64,000 nt of DNA from Phascolomyces articulosus. Taxonomy: Eukaryota > Mucoromycota > Mucoromycetes > Mucorales > Lichtheimiaceae. Shown piece after piece: positions 38,820 to 49,475 of this stretch (positions within the stretch are counted from its first letter, which is position 1; the number at the start of each line of letters is the position of its first letter). Position numbers and translations under genes: made by a program. The notes under the pieces were generated by a model that searched no databases, was not told where the DNA came from, and saw only the letters and a program-made list of their open reading frames with translations. The stretch covers positions 62,001 through 126,000 of the forward strand of contig JAIXMP010000030.1 in assembly GCA_025677815.1 (NCBI GenBank), written 5' to 3'.

Positions 38820-39618
38820 ATTTTTTTATTGAAAAAATCTACTGGATTCTTGGGTGATATTATTCGAAAATCAATATTTTTTTTTGTGCAAAAAGAAAAT
38901 AAAGAAACACTCGTTGCTTCCTGAGAGTTAAAGATATTTATTGATGTTTTTCACCTGGTGACTTGTGACGATTGATCCCGTTAGAAATTGGTTCAGTCCG
39001 ATCTATTCCGATCCGCAGTCGGGATCTTCGGGCCCCTTTGATAAAACTGTTGCCAAAGTGACTCAAATAGCGTAAAAGTACACTGAAAGTTATTGTTTTG
39101 AAATGTTCTATACAACATTTCAAAAACACAGGCGCTGGTATTAAACTATGTGTATATTCCATCCAGCGTCCATCTGTTGACTAGTAAGAGAACAGTGCTA
39201 ACGTTGTGTCATAACGTTTTCCACAACATGAGTGGGGGAAAATGCAATGAGTTTATTATTTGCAAGTAATAAATGCGATACTCCAATCCTTCTTCTAATG
39301 TAAACTTATATTAGCCAGTCATAGTTAAAAGTAATATTTGACTTGTAATTAAATCAGCATAATTTATTACGATCAATTAGTCAGCGCATCTGATTTTATG
39401 GTACTTGAAAATATAGTAAGTATAAAATCTTGGGACAAATTTCACCATGGGAAGGATCCAGTGCATCCAGTACATCCAGGACATAGACTTTAAGACCAGC
39501 GCAGAGAGTGATATTTTTTTGGTAATTCGTGTACCCAAACATGTAGCAACGAATTCTTTTTGATTGCCCATTAATAAATATTTTTTTTTATTATATAAAA
39601 TATAAATATTATTATTCA
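38820..39618. other. Relic-rich stretch
   Basis: Minus-strand frames at 38938-39162 (FIKGARRSRLRIGIDRTEPI) and 39377-39540 read like fragments of repeated proteins but have no complete gene model. The stretch includes the left arm of the inverted repeat at 39454-39482. Confidence 0.3.
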
Positions 39619-40122
39619 CTAATAATTAATCGTTTCTCTGATTTCGATCTCGTGCTGAACGTAGCTGTAACTGACCACTAGGCCTTCGCTTTCGTTGTTG
39701 TTGATTGGATGAAGGAGAAGAAGAAAAGTGGATGAAGAGGAAGGGATGGATGAGGATGAAGGAGTGGACGAGGAAAGAACAGAAAATGGGGTGGTAAGAG
39801 AAGTGGAAGACTCATTTGGTTGTTCTTGTTGTGTGGCTTGTGAGAGAGAAGAAGTAGCAGGTGTTGAGAGTGTTGTTGCTGGTTGTTCGCTATTTAGAAT
39901 ATTGTACATGTTAGCAGAATATGAAGAGAGAGACATTATTTAATTTTAGCTTACGTTATTTGTTCGTCAATGATACTGGATGGTCTATAAAGAAAAGAAT
40001 AAAGATTAACAACGAAGTTTAACATGTACATGAAACATAGCTTACATATCCATCATAGATCTTTCAGAACGAACTGAGAATGATGAGCTTCGAGAAATTT
40101 CTCCTTGGCTCGAGAGGTTCAT
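39619..40122 (-). CDS. Serine-rich low-complexity protein, partial or decaying
   Basis: Exons 40046-40122, 39955-39984 and 39619-39889 join in phase to 125 residues (MNLSSQGEISRSSSFSVRSE, then MMDIPSSIIDEQIT, then a Ser/Thr-rich tail). A TTTAG acceptor at 40130 just before the ATG suggests a lost or unseen upstream exon. In the tail, a different frame (SSNQQQRKRRPSGQLQLRSA) looks more protein-like, as if one base had been lost near a TTTT run. No family recognised. Confidence 0.35.
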
Positions 40123-40374
40123 ACGGTCCCTAAATTCGTATTTATTAGTATCACTGATAAAATAAAAAGTTTGAGTATCATTATAAATCTTTATATTGGT
40201 AAGATTGTTTCTTTGCTTATCTAGAACATAATATGAATGCGATCTACTTCGGTGAGATTATTCAGTTTTTTATACATATTTTCGAAGGTACACCATCAAA
40301 TACGATGTTATAAATATTTGCAATCGATATATATATATATATACAAATTATGGTAACATATTTAATTAGAACAT

Positions 40375-40674
40375 GAACATCCACTGAGTCTAGTGAAAGT
40401 ATATGGCAATCTCTCCGCCACTAAATATGGACCAGACATCAGGCTGAAAAAAGGTGTTGCATTTGGATATAGTAGAGAAACCAACTCCAATAGCGGTGAT
40501 AGGTTTATAGTCACGCACGTAGAAAATATACAAGACTATGCTGGAATGTTGAGATCTATACTGGTCAAAGGGAGATTTTTTTTTGTTTATCCTGATATGA
40601 TTCCAGGAGAGATCCGTGTTGGAAGAGTGCACGATATTTATCAAAACGTTTTTTTATTCAAGTTTTTTCTTTAA
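40375..40674 (+). pseudogene. Orphan fragment of an unidentified protein
   Basis: The plus-strand frame reads HPLSLVKVYGNLSATKYGPD, then VAFGYSRETNSNSGDRFIVT, then EIRVGRVHDIY with good coding character, but it lacks a start in context and ends in AT-rich sequence. A continuation in another frame near 40700-40790 (RGEMLKHIINQR, DIELFDVPIKG) suggests decay. It looks like part of a dispersed gene or element. I cannot name the family. Confidence 0.35.
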
Positions 40675-40799
40675 AATTTAAATATGGAAGTTCGTGTAAT
40701 CAAAAATTGCACTGGATGCACTGGCTGCACTGGATCCTTTTCGTGGTGAAATGCTCAAACATATTATAAACCAAAGGTGAATAACGGATATTGAGTTAT

Positions 40800-41643
40800 T
40801 TGATGTTCCTATAAAAGGTACAATTGACAATCGCCCTTACTAATTGACCTGACCTGATATGGGGAAAATATTGTGATGATCAACAGGGAGCATAATTCAA
40901 AAAAGAGGCTAATGCAATGATCCAACTATTTTTTATTTAAAAAATACTTATTATTACAGAATATTGGAGTCAAGCAAAATCACAAAAAAAGGAAGCCGAC
41001 GTGATGTCATATATACATGCAGGCACATTGTTTATCTAAATAAGGGAAAAAGGCGTCCCAGTATCTACTCCATAATGGTACGAAACTAAGAAATCAACGT
41101 ATGCTAATAATAATATAACCTGAAGTTTTACTCTTTGTAAAGTGTAAATATTGTTATTATTAGAATGATCATTTGGATATAACAATAGTATGCACCTGTA
41201 ATAGTATAGTATAGTGTGAACACCGTAACAATGGGGCTGTTGCATAAACAATATGTTATCTATGAGTAAACCAATCAAATACATTGTGAAATTCATCATA
41301 ATAAATATGAGTGGGTTTTCAAAAGTAATAAATATTCAGCAGATGCACCAGTAGTTGGGATAGCAATAGTAAAGTGATGGGAAATAATAATTGAAAGAAC
41401 GCATTAGAATAGAGTGGAATTATTTATGCAAAGATATACATATAAAAGAATACACTGGAATTTGGTAGAATGAGTTTACAGGGAAGGAAATAATTAGAGT
41501 AATGAGCTGGATACTAGTAATATCTATGTTAACCATAGTGGTGTTGCTAAGCTTCAATTGTTCGCTTATAAATACTTTCAAAAATAACAATCGTTTCGCT
41601 TTTCTCACTCTGTTTAACTAATATTATCTTTTGTCATCTCAAA
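40800..41643. other. Intergenic region, no gene seen
   Basis: AT-rich, with short shadows only. The right end is the former promoter of the P450 pseudogene. Confidence 0.4.
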
Positions 41644-44336
41644 ATGCCACTACTTTCATCTTTGATTCCATCCTTCAGCAAGGCCATCAATGGCCAATTA
41701 TGGACTTTTTGGGCACATGTTTTCAATTCCAATAGCAAGATGATGGAGTTACTTACCAAAAAGAAAATATACATCACTGTTGCTATTGCTTTTATGAGCT
41801 TGTAACTTGTACATCGCAAACTTGTAACCCCACCACCTCAAATTCGACATATCCTCCGGGCTGGTTTCATTAGACACCTTGGTAGTGCTCTTAGAGGACG
41901 TTCTTTAGATGAAATGTATCATGAAATTATTGCGCCATTGGTTGAAGAAACGGATCATGGATTCTATGCTGTAAGTAAAAAAGCTTTATATGTTCAATTT
42001 AACTAAATTTGCTAATTTAAAACTGTTTCTTTGTGTTCATGTATTACATAGGGATTTGGATTCTCGGGATGGACAGCATTTATTACACATCCTGGAGCGG
42101 CCAAAAAATTATTTTCAAAGACAGGTATCACTTTTTCTCATTGTTCTTTTACTTAAAGGAGCAAAGGAAATTTAAACTTTCTAAGATTTATGTTGAATTT
42201 ATAGATCTATTCCCTAAACGAAATATGCCACAAACAAGAAAAGAAACAATTTTTGGAAAGTTTGTAATGGAACCTAATTTAGTCTTTTTACCTCATGGTC
42301 CACAATGGAAGGAACAACGTAGTGTAAGTATTTCATCTCTTTCGTACAATACATAAGCAAACCATGTAACAACAATATTAAATGCTTTCATGTATTCAAT
42401 ATTAGGTTTTGAATCCAGCATTCCATCGCTCTATGCCAGTACAGTTATTTGGAGAGCTTTCTCAAAAACTGTTTAATCAAATAGAAAAGGATGAGATAGG
42501 TTCTTTACCCATTGATGTGCTTGATATTATGACGCGATGGACATTAGATGCTATTGGAATTGCAGGATTTGGTAAATAGATAGTAACGCCAAAACAGGAG
42601 GAATTAGAATCACGCTAACATCGAAATATAAACTAACTTTTGTGGATTACCTTTATATCATTATTTTGTAGATTTTGACTTTAATGCTATAACAGAGAAA
42701 GATAATGACTGGGTCACTCGATACGATAACATCATGAAGGCCAGTGGTAGTCCATTGTTCATGCTATTTCCTTTCCTTGATGGTCCTGCTTTGCGATTCC
42801 TTTTCCCGAAACGCCGAAAAGTTCACAATGAACTCGATAACCTCTTAGAAAAATTACAAGAAATCATTACCTATAAGCGTGAAATCTTAGCCAGCAACAT
42901 CGATGGAAAATCGACAACGAATAAAAATATCAATGAAAAAGATTTACTTACGCTTATGCTTGAAGCTGCTTAAGAAGCGGGTAGTAAAATGTCTGATGCC
43001 TGAAGAAATTAAGGTATGGACATAATATACAAAAAGCTAGTTTAGATAATGTATATGATAAGAAAACTCACATTATATTTTTTATACTTTATAATTGGCA
43101 GGCTAACTTGTGCGGTTTCTTCATTGTTAAGATAAATTTCCATATGATATATTGTATAATAGTCTATTCTATAGATACCATTGTAACTAAAAAACTATGT
43201 AATTCTTATATTCTAATCTGCGACAGCCGGTCACGATACAACATCCATTGCGCTGTCAAATGCGATGTATAATTTAGCTACCCATCCGGTAATACTCTTT
43301 CTTCCCTTTATTCATTTTTTTAAATGGTCAAAAATTAAAACATAACTATGGAATTCCCATTATATGCTTTTGTATTATTAGGAAGTTCAAAATAAGGCAC
43401 GAGAAGAGGTTCTTGGTTCTTGATGATCAACCAAATGATACTCCTCCTACAGTCGAACAGCTTAAAGAAATGACTTACATCCAAATGGTTATCAAAGGTA
43501 TATATGCAAGTAGCAAATCAGATTTATATTTATATTTTTATTTTATATAATCTTTTTTTTACATATATAGTTGTAGAATGGAATAATAGAACCATTAACG
43601 ACGATGGTCATTCATAATTTATATACAAAAACGCTTCGTCGCAACATTGTTATACAAGGCCATGTTTCTCGAATTGTAGGTGAAGACACTGATATCGGTG
43701 GTTGTGTCATTCCAAAATGTGCCCTTGTAGAGGTTGATATGATGGCACTCCACAACAACCCAAAGACCTGGATCAATCCTAGAATATTTAATCCTGAATG
43801 TTTCGCACCTGGAGGTGAAGCAGAGTCTGTGTCCAAGATGGGCTCGGGATGGGTGCCATTTAGTGCCGGTGCAAGAATGTGTAAGTTGATGATCTTATGG
43901 GTATTCTTTATGTTACGAAGAAAGAATAATCTAACCTTCCTCTTTTTTTTTTTATTAAAAAATAGGTATCGGTATGAATTTCAGCTTAACTGAACAACGT
44001 GTGTTTCTTGCAATGCTTTGTAAGTATTTAAATATGTATGCTTTTATTTTTCATTCGAGCGACAAGCTCGCTATTATTCAAGTAATATTACAAATAATCA
44101 TTGTTTGAATGTAAATGTTGATAAGTACAACTATTCATTATGTTTTAATAATATTAATACTTTATATAGTGAAAAAATACGAATTATCATTGCCCGATGA
44201 TTCTCCTCATAAAGAAAAGCTAATTTCTACTCCAACCGTTGGCCTTCAAAAACCTGCCAATCTTCAAATTAACTTAAGAAGCGCTATTAATGGCCATATG
44301 GCATTACTCAAATTAATGCGCATTGACAACGAATGA
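41644..44336 (+). pseudogene. Cytochrome P450 pseudogene (copy 2)
   Basis: Same exon plan as the intact copies, but with several lesions. These are TAA at 41803-41805 where relatives have Tyr, TAA at 42971-42973, a 4-base GCCT insertion at about 42998-43001 that shifts frame before the I-helix, a further frameshift at about 43410-43422, and loss of a clear acceptor before the K-helix. The ExxR glutamate is replaced (KTLR near 43627-43638). The I-helix (AGHDTTS) and heme loop (FSAGARMCIG across an intron) are still readable. It is the tandem neighbour of the intact plus-strand copy at 45581. Confidence 0.85.
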
Positions 44337-45580
44337 AGTATTAACAAATATTATAGTTTAAGTGCATATAAATAAAAAAAGAATTCATATATTTTAAATG
44401 TAATATTATTATAGAGGTGGTTAGTATGGCTATATTTTTATGTCTCCTACAATATTATTATTCTATTAGCACAGATATCACTGATTATTTTTGATAATAA
44501 TCTGCTTACCATTATTTTATTCTTGTATGCTTAAGGACTGTTTTCATTGTTTTTTATGGCTCAATATAAACAAGTGCAAAGCCTTGGACAAATAATTCTG
44601 TGTTCTACCTTGTCGTATTCTAACACTAACCACCACTACCACCCCAACTCACATCCCAATCAACTCAAGAAAACAACTCCTTCTTTTTCCTTTTACAATT
44701 GTATCACTACCACATCATCCACACTAGCTTAGCTTTTCCTCCCGAAGGGGGGTTTTTCAGCTAGTGCTACATAACTTTTATTTATACATAATTTTCACCA
44801 CAAAGTACCGCAAGGAAGCGACCACATGCCTATAGGCGCAGGTCAATCCAGTCTTCCTCAATAATAAATATAAATTTTAACCTATTCTAACACTACACTC
44901 CATATTAAACATATCAATATTACACAACAAAAGACACAGCCTGAGCACATATACGCATAAGGAAACTTAAATACTCCGTATTTAAAAAAGGAAATTAGTA
45001 TAATCACATAACGATGCACTGCCTTCGTATAATCCTCTAAAAAGAAAACGTCAAAGAAGATGCCAAAAATAAAAGGCGCAGCCCTAGACCTGTCCTTATA
45101 ACCACTTTCATAAACGATACGTAGCAATTACTATATCCCAAAGGTCCCAGTTCCTCCATCCATAATATAGAATAGTATAAAATAAGTAACTAAGCCCACA
45201 ACCTTCTTAGAATAGAAAAAGTATAAATAGGCCAGTGTAAATGTAATTGTAGAAAGGGCAATTCAACTTTTTATTCAAATACTGCTATTCATTAAAAACT
45301 TATAAACAAGTCTCAAAGGATTTATATCGTCCGTTTTTATCTTTCATTTTAACCAAATTTCTGCTGATTTGTGTAACAAAAACGGAACTATGTAAATTTT
45401 TCCAAAGGCTGAACTTTACCATATAAAGTAAAGCTGAGCATATTCGGTGACTGGTAGATCAGAAGTTATGGTCACCAGTTGCTATTATGTACTATGCCTG
45501 TCTCTTTTCATTTGTAAACCTTTTTTTTTTGAATTGGTCCTCTTTTTTTCCCCGGTTTATTCAGTTGTATGTTTTAAAAT
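44337..45580. other. Intergenic region with repeat-like patches
   Basis: Separates pseudogene and intact P450. It contains the hairpin at 44722-44766 and GC-richer patches near 44800-44860 and 45080-45130 on the minus strand (frame MEELGPLGYSNCYVSFMKVV), which look like old mobile-element sequence. No intact gene. Confidence 0.4.
44722..44766. repeat. Nested hairpin with CCTCCC-GAA-GGGGGG tip
   Basis: CACTAGCT at 44722-44729 is exactly inverted at 44759-44766, and inside it CCTCCC pairs with GGGGGG around a GAA loop. The organisation parallels the hairpin at 977-1040. It might be an element end or a structured terminator-like RNA; no gene ends here. Confidence 0.5.
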
Positions 45581-48262
45581 ATGTCGTCTCTTACCTCAAC
45601 ACTATTGTTACATGGTGCTAAAGAACATCTTTTGGCTCTTTGGTCGCATATAAACAGCAGCAAGACCTTGTTATTCCCAAAGACAAAGAATCAAAAAATA
45701 TCTATTTCTGCTGCAGTTGCACTTACAGGTCTTTATCTTATCTATCGAAAGCTTACATTACCACCACCGAACCTTCGCCATATTCCTCGGGTAAACTTTG
45801 TTCAATTTGTCGGTAACCTTTTGAAAAGACGCCCTTTTGATGAAATATACAAGGAAACTATTGCTCCATTGGCTTCAGCAACTGATCATGGAGTATACGC
45901 CGTAAGCATACTAGTTTTTAATATTAAAAATATTTGACCGGGAGATGGAGTATTTTTGTATAACACATGACTATTTGAGTAGGCAATAGGTATGGCTGGA
46001 TGGACAGCATTTATTAGTAAACCGGAATCGACAAAAAAACTATTGTTAAAGACAGGTATGCAAATAATATATAATAATAATAATAATAATAATATATCGA
46101 TAACAATAATATCAATATTGACATTTTATTTTTCATTATTTAGAACTCTTTCCAAAATCAACCAAAACAAAAGCTAAAAGACACACAATGCTTGGAAAGT
46201 TTCTTATGGGTCCAAATGTTCTTTTCCTGACTGATGGTCCTCATTGGAGAGCACAACGTAGTGTAAGTTATATGAATTTTATTATACAGTAATTTATTTA
46301 TATCGGTACACCACATTGACACTGACAAGTTTTAATACTATGCTTATTTAATACAAAAAACATCCTATTCTCCCTTTTTTTTTGCAATAAATCTTTTAGG
46401 TATTAAATCCTGCTTTTCATCGCTCGATGCCTATTCAACTATTTGGAGAACTTACCCAAAGACTATTTGGTGAATTGGACAAAGTAGCCGATGATTCACC
46501 TTTTGATATTGTCGACATTATGCATCGATGGACTCTTGATGCTATCGGAATCGCAGGATTCGGTATGAAGCTATATAAGCAAAAGAAAAAAAACATAATT
46601 ATATACAAATTATAAACGCAAAGAACACCATATTAATTTTACAGCAACTTCTTGTTAATAATATTTAAAACAACAGATTTTGATTTTAAAGCAACAGTAG
46701 AAGAAAATAGTGAATGGGTTGTTCGATATAACCATATTATAAAAGATAGCGTCCATCCATTCTTTTTACTATTTCCTGTCTTTGATAGTCCTCGTTTATG
46801 GTTCCTTTTCCCCAAACGTCGAAAAAGTCACGAGGAATTGGATCTATTTTTGGATAAAATTCAAGAAATCATTACGCACAAACGCGAAGTCTTGGCTAAC
46901 AGTGACAAGGAATCGACTCCCGATAAAAAGATTAATGAAAAGGATTTGCTCACTCTGATGCTTGAAGCTGGTGAAGAAGAGAATAATAGATTGACAGATG
47001 AAGAAATTAAGGCAAGTAAATATTATAATAGATGATTATTAAAGCACCATATCTGGGGTATCATTCAATTATGCAGCTATCTAAAAGAATATAGTGAAAT
47101 AGTCACAATTAGTATAAATATAGAATAACATTTATTTTTTTCACTGTTTATAGAGTAACTTGTGTGCTTTTTTTATAGGTATATCTCGAATTTCATTTGA
47201 AAACAATTATGTTGTCTATGTCTCAATGATGTAGGAAAGAAATGATACTTACAAATTATATCAAATGTACCCATTAATATTTTTTTATACGTGGAAGCTG
47301 GCCATGATACTACGGCGAGTGCCTTATCATTTGCAATTTATAATTTGGCCACCCATCCGGTGCGTAATGATTCCATAAAATTTTGAAATTTTATTCTGTC
47401 AGAGCAGCAGTTACTTATCAATTAATATTTGTTTCATTTTTAGGAAATTCAACAAAAAGCACGAGAAGAAGCCATCCGAGTGCTTGGAGATGAACCAGTA
47501 GACACATTACCAACTTTGGACCAAATCAAAGATATGCCTTACATTCAAATGATCATTAAAGGTACATAAACGTTAATGACTGTGCCACATCTTGTTTTGC
47601 TTTGATTTTATAAAGGAATCATTTCATATTTATTATATCTCTCAAAAATAATAATGGTCATGCTTTTATTGTAGAGACACTTCGTCTGTATCCTATCATA
47701 CCCAGTACTATTAGTCGAATTGTAGCGGAAGATACAGATGTTGGTGGTTGTGTTCTTTATAAAGGAACACCTGTAACATTCAACGCTATGGCTCTTCACC
47801 GACATCCTTTGGTCTGGTCCAACCCTGATACATTTAACCCTGAACGTTTTGCACCTGGAGGTGAAGCAGAGTCTGTGTCCAAGATGGGCTTTGGATGGGT
47901 ACCATTTAGTAATGGAGCAAGGATGTGTAAGTCTTTTTTTATTAATATAACATAGTATGTATGTAAAAAAACATAATCTAAACATAACTATATGTTTTTA
48001 TAAAGGTATTGGAATGAACTTTAGTATGACCGAACAACGGGTGCTTCTTCCCATGTTATGTAAGTTTTTTATTTTTCTTTTTGCATTTTAATAGTTCTGG
48101 TAAATGAATAAAACAGAGGGTACTCATATTCAAAACCCACAAGTGCGAAAATATGAAATCTCTTTGCCTTTAGATTCTATTCATAAGGAGAAAGTAAACA
48201 TTACGGGTATGCTTTTCTTGAAGCCTTACAATCTGACGGTTAATCTGAAAAGGCGTTATTAA
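45581..48262 (+). CDS. Cytochrome P450, probably CYP509 family (copy 3)
   Basis: Eleven exons (45581-45901, 45983-46055, 46144-46262, 46400-46562, 46677-47011, 47154-47178, 47298-47359, 47444-47561, 47675-47926, 48006-48059, 48144-48262), in phase, 546 residues. Membrane anchor SISAAVALTGLYLIYRKL and hinge PPPNLRHIP; I-helix AGHDTTA; ExxR as ETLR; FNPERFAPGG; heme loop FSNGARMC then IG split by an intron inside the Cys codon. Likely an ER monooxygenase with unknown substrate. The fifth intron begins with GC (AAG then GCAAGT at 47012); the paralogues have GT there. All signature residues are present, so it is presumed functional. Confidence 0.85.
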
Positions 48263-48369
48263 TAATCATGTCCTATAATACCTGCTGTTGCCTGTTAGAA
48301 ATTTTATTTTATTTTTTGACTTATATATGACGTTAATAAATCTTATGCAATAATTATTAATTCAAGACA

Positions 48370-48882
48370 CACCATGTATACAGTTACTCTTCTTGAATGT
48401 GGAAAATTTGTGTATACCTGCCCAACCTTTATTACAGTCATTATGATTATTCCGTGTCTGAAAAAACTGAAAATTTTGAGAATAAGTACAACGAATCAAT
48501 CTATAATAGATGATATAAACAAATAGATATAAGTTAGAGAAGGTTAGATTTATCCAAACTACCTTGGACATGAATAATATCATTGATTCTATTGTTGGTA
48601 TTCCAACATTACAATATATTACTTTGGAGGATGAAAGCCTGACTAGACCTCCTAGAAAAAAATCATGGCACGTTTGTGCTCAAGATTACGATCCCACCCT
48701 GGTATTCAGTCCATTTCACTTATACAAATATACGATACTGATGATGAAGTTTTGGCTCACTTGGTTGAGACCCGAGGGCCCAGAACCTTGTATTTGGAAG
48801 GTATATCTAATATCACCCGTGATGGACTATCTGTTTTTGATAACTCATCTATCAAAGTTTATAATCACAAACGGATGTATTA
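48370..48882 (+). pseudogene. Relic of the LRR part of an F-box/LRR gene
   Basis: Pieces match the intact gene at 53613-55623 in order: VIMIIPCLKKLKILRI (compare VVNMPSLQSLQI), then RFIQTTLDMNNIIDSIVGIP with PTLQYITLED (compare RFVQTNFEMTVVVDSIARIQ), then after a frameshift near 48660 ARLCSRLRSHPGIQSISLIQ and GISNITRDGLSVFDNSSIK. The N-terminal TPR and F-box parts are missing. It sits between two P450 genes. Confidence 0.7.
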
Positions 48883-49475
48883 GTGTCAGATAATTATATG
48901 TATGGAAATCAAAAAAGCACGCAATAGTACGTAACTATGTACTTTTACTGGATAACTAATGATTTAATGTAATAAAAAACAACATGTAGCCGTACATTTC
49001 CTTTCAATATTATTCTCTCTCTTTTTTTTTTCTCCTTTGGTCAAAGTTATGATTGTGGATACAAAGAAAAATTCCCTAGTATAATGAATGGTGTTCTAAT
49101 TTAAATAGATTCAATAATACACATTTTCCAGAAAGAATGCATGGAAAGGGAGCGCGTAACTTTTTTTTTTGGCAGTGAGTGTTCACGTCATTGCAATAAA
49201 CGTTTTCATTCTAATCTATGGATTTACATTCATATTGTACTCGGATAGTCTGGGAGCTAAAACCTCCATAATTAGACACACTTTTTTTTTATTACATGAA
49301 CCGCTTTTATTTTTTATGTACCTAACAACCAGAGCATAAATCTTTCACTGAAAATAAATGGTACGTTATAAAGTTAGATTTATTTTATTTTCAATAATAA
49401 ATGATATATATACTATATAAAAAATGTAAAGATTTTTTAATCACTATGAAATCCGTTTGCATGAATATAATACAA
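48883..49475. other. Intergenic region, no gene seen
   Basis: AT-rich with T-runs. It lies between the LRR relic and the 3' end of the next P450. Confidence 0.4.

Larger units (their letters stand above)
39454..40737. repeat. Inverted pair of short 9-bp-unit arrays
   Basis: GGATCCAGTGCATCCAGTAC begins at 39454 and continues with CAGTGCATC-like units to 39482. At 40709-40737 the opposite orientation occurs (GCACTGGATGCACTGGCTGC then ACTGGATCC). Flanking bases are also partly related in inverted orientation (TTTCACCA next to GGATCC). The arms bracket about 1.2 kb holding a Ser-rich gene model and a gene relic. Confidence 0.5.
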
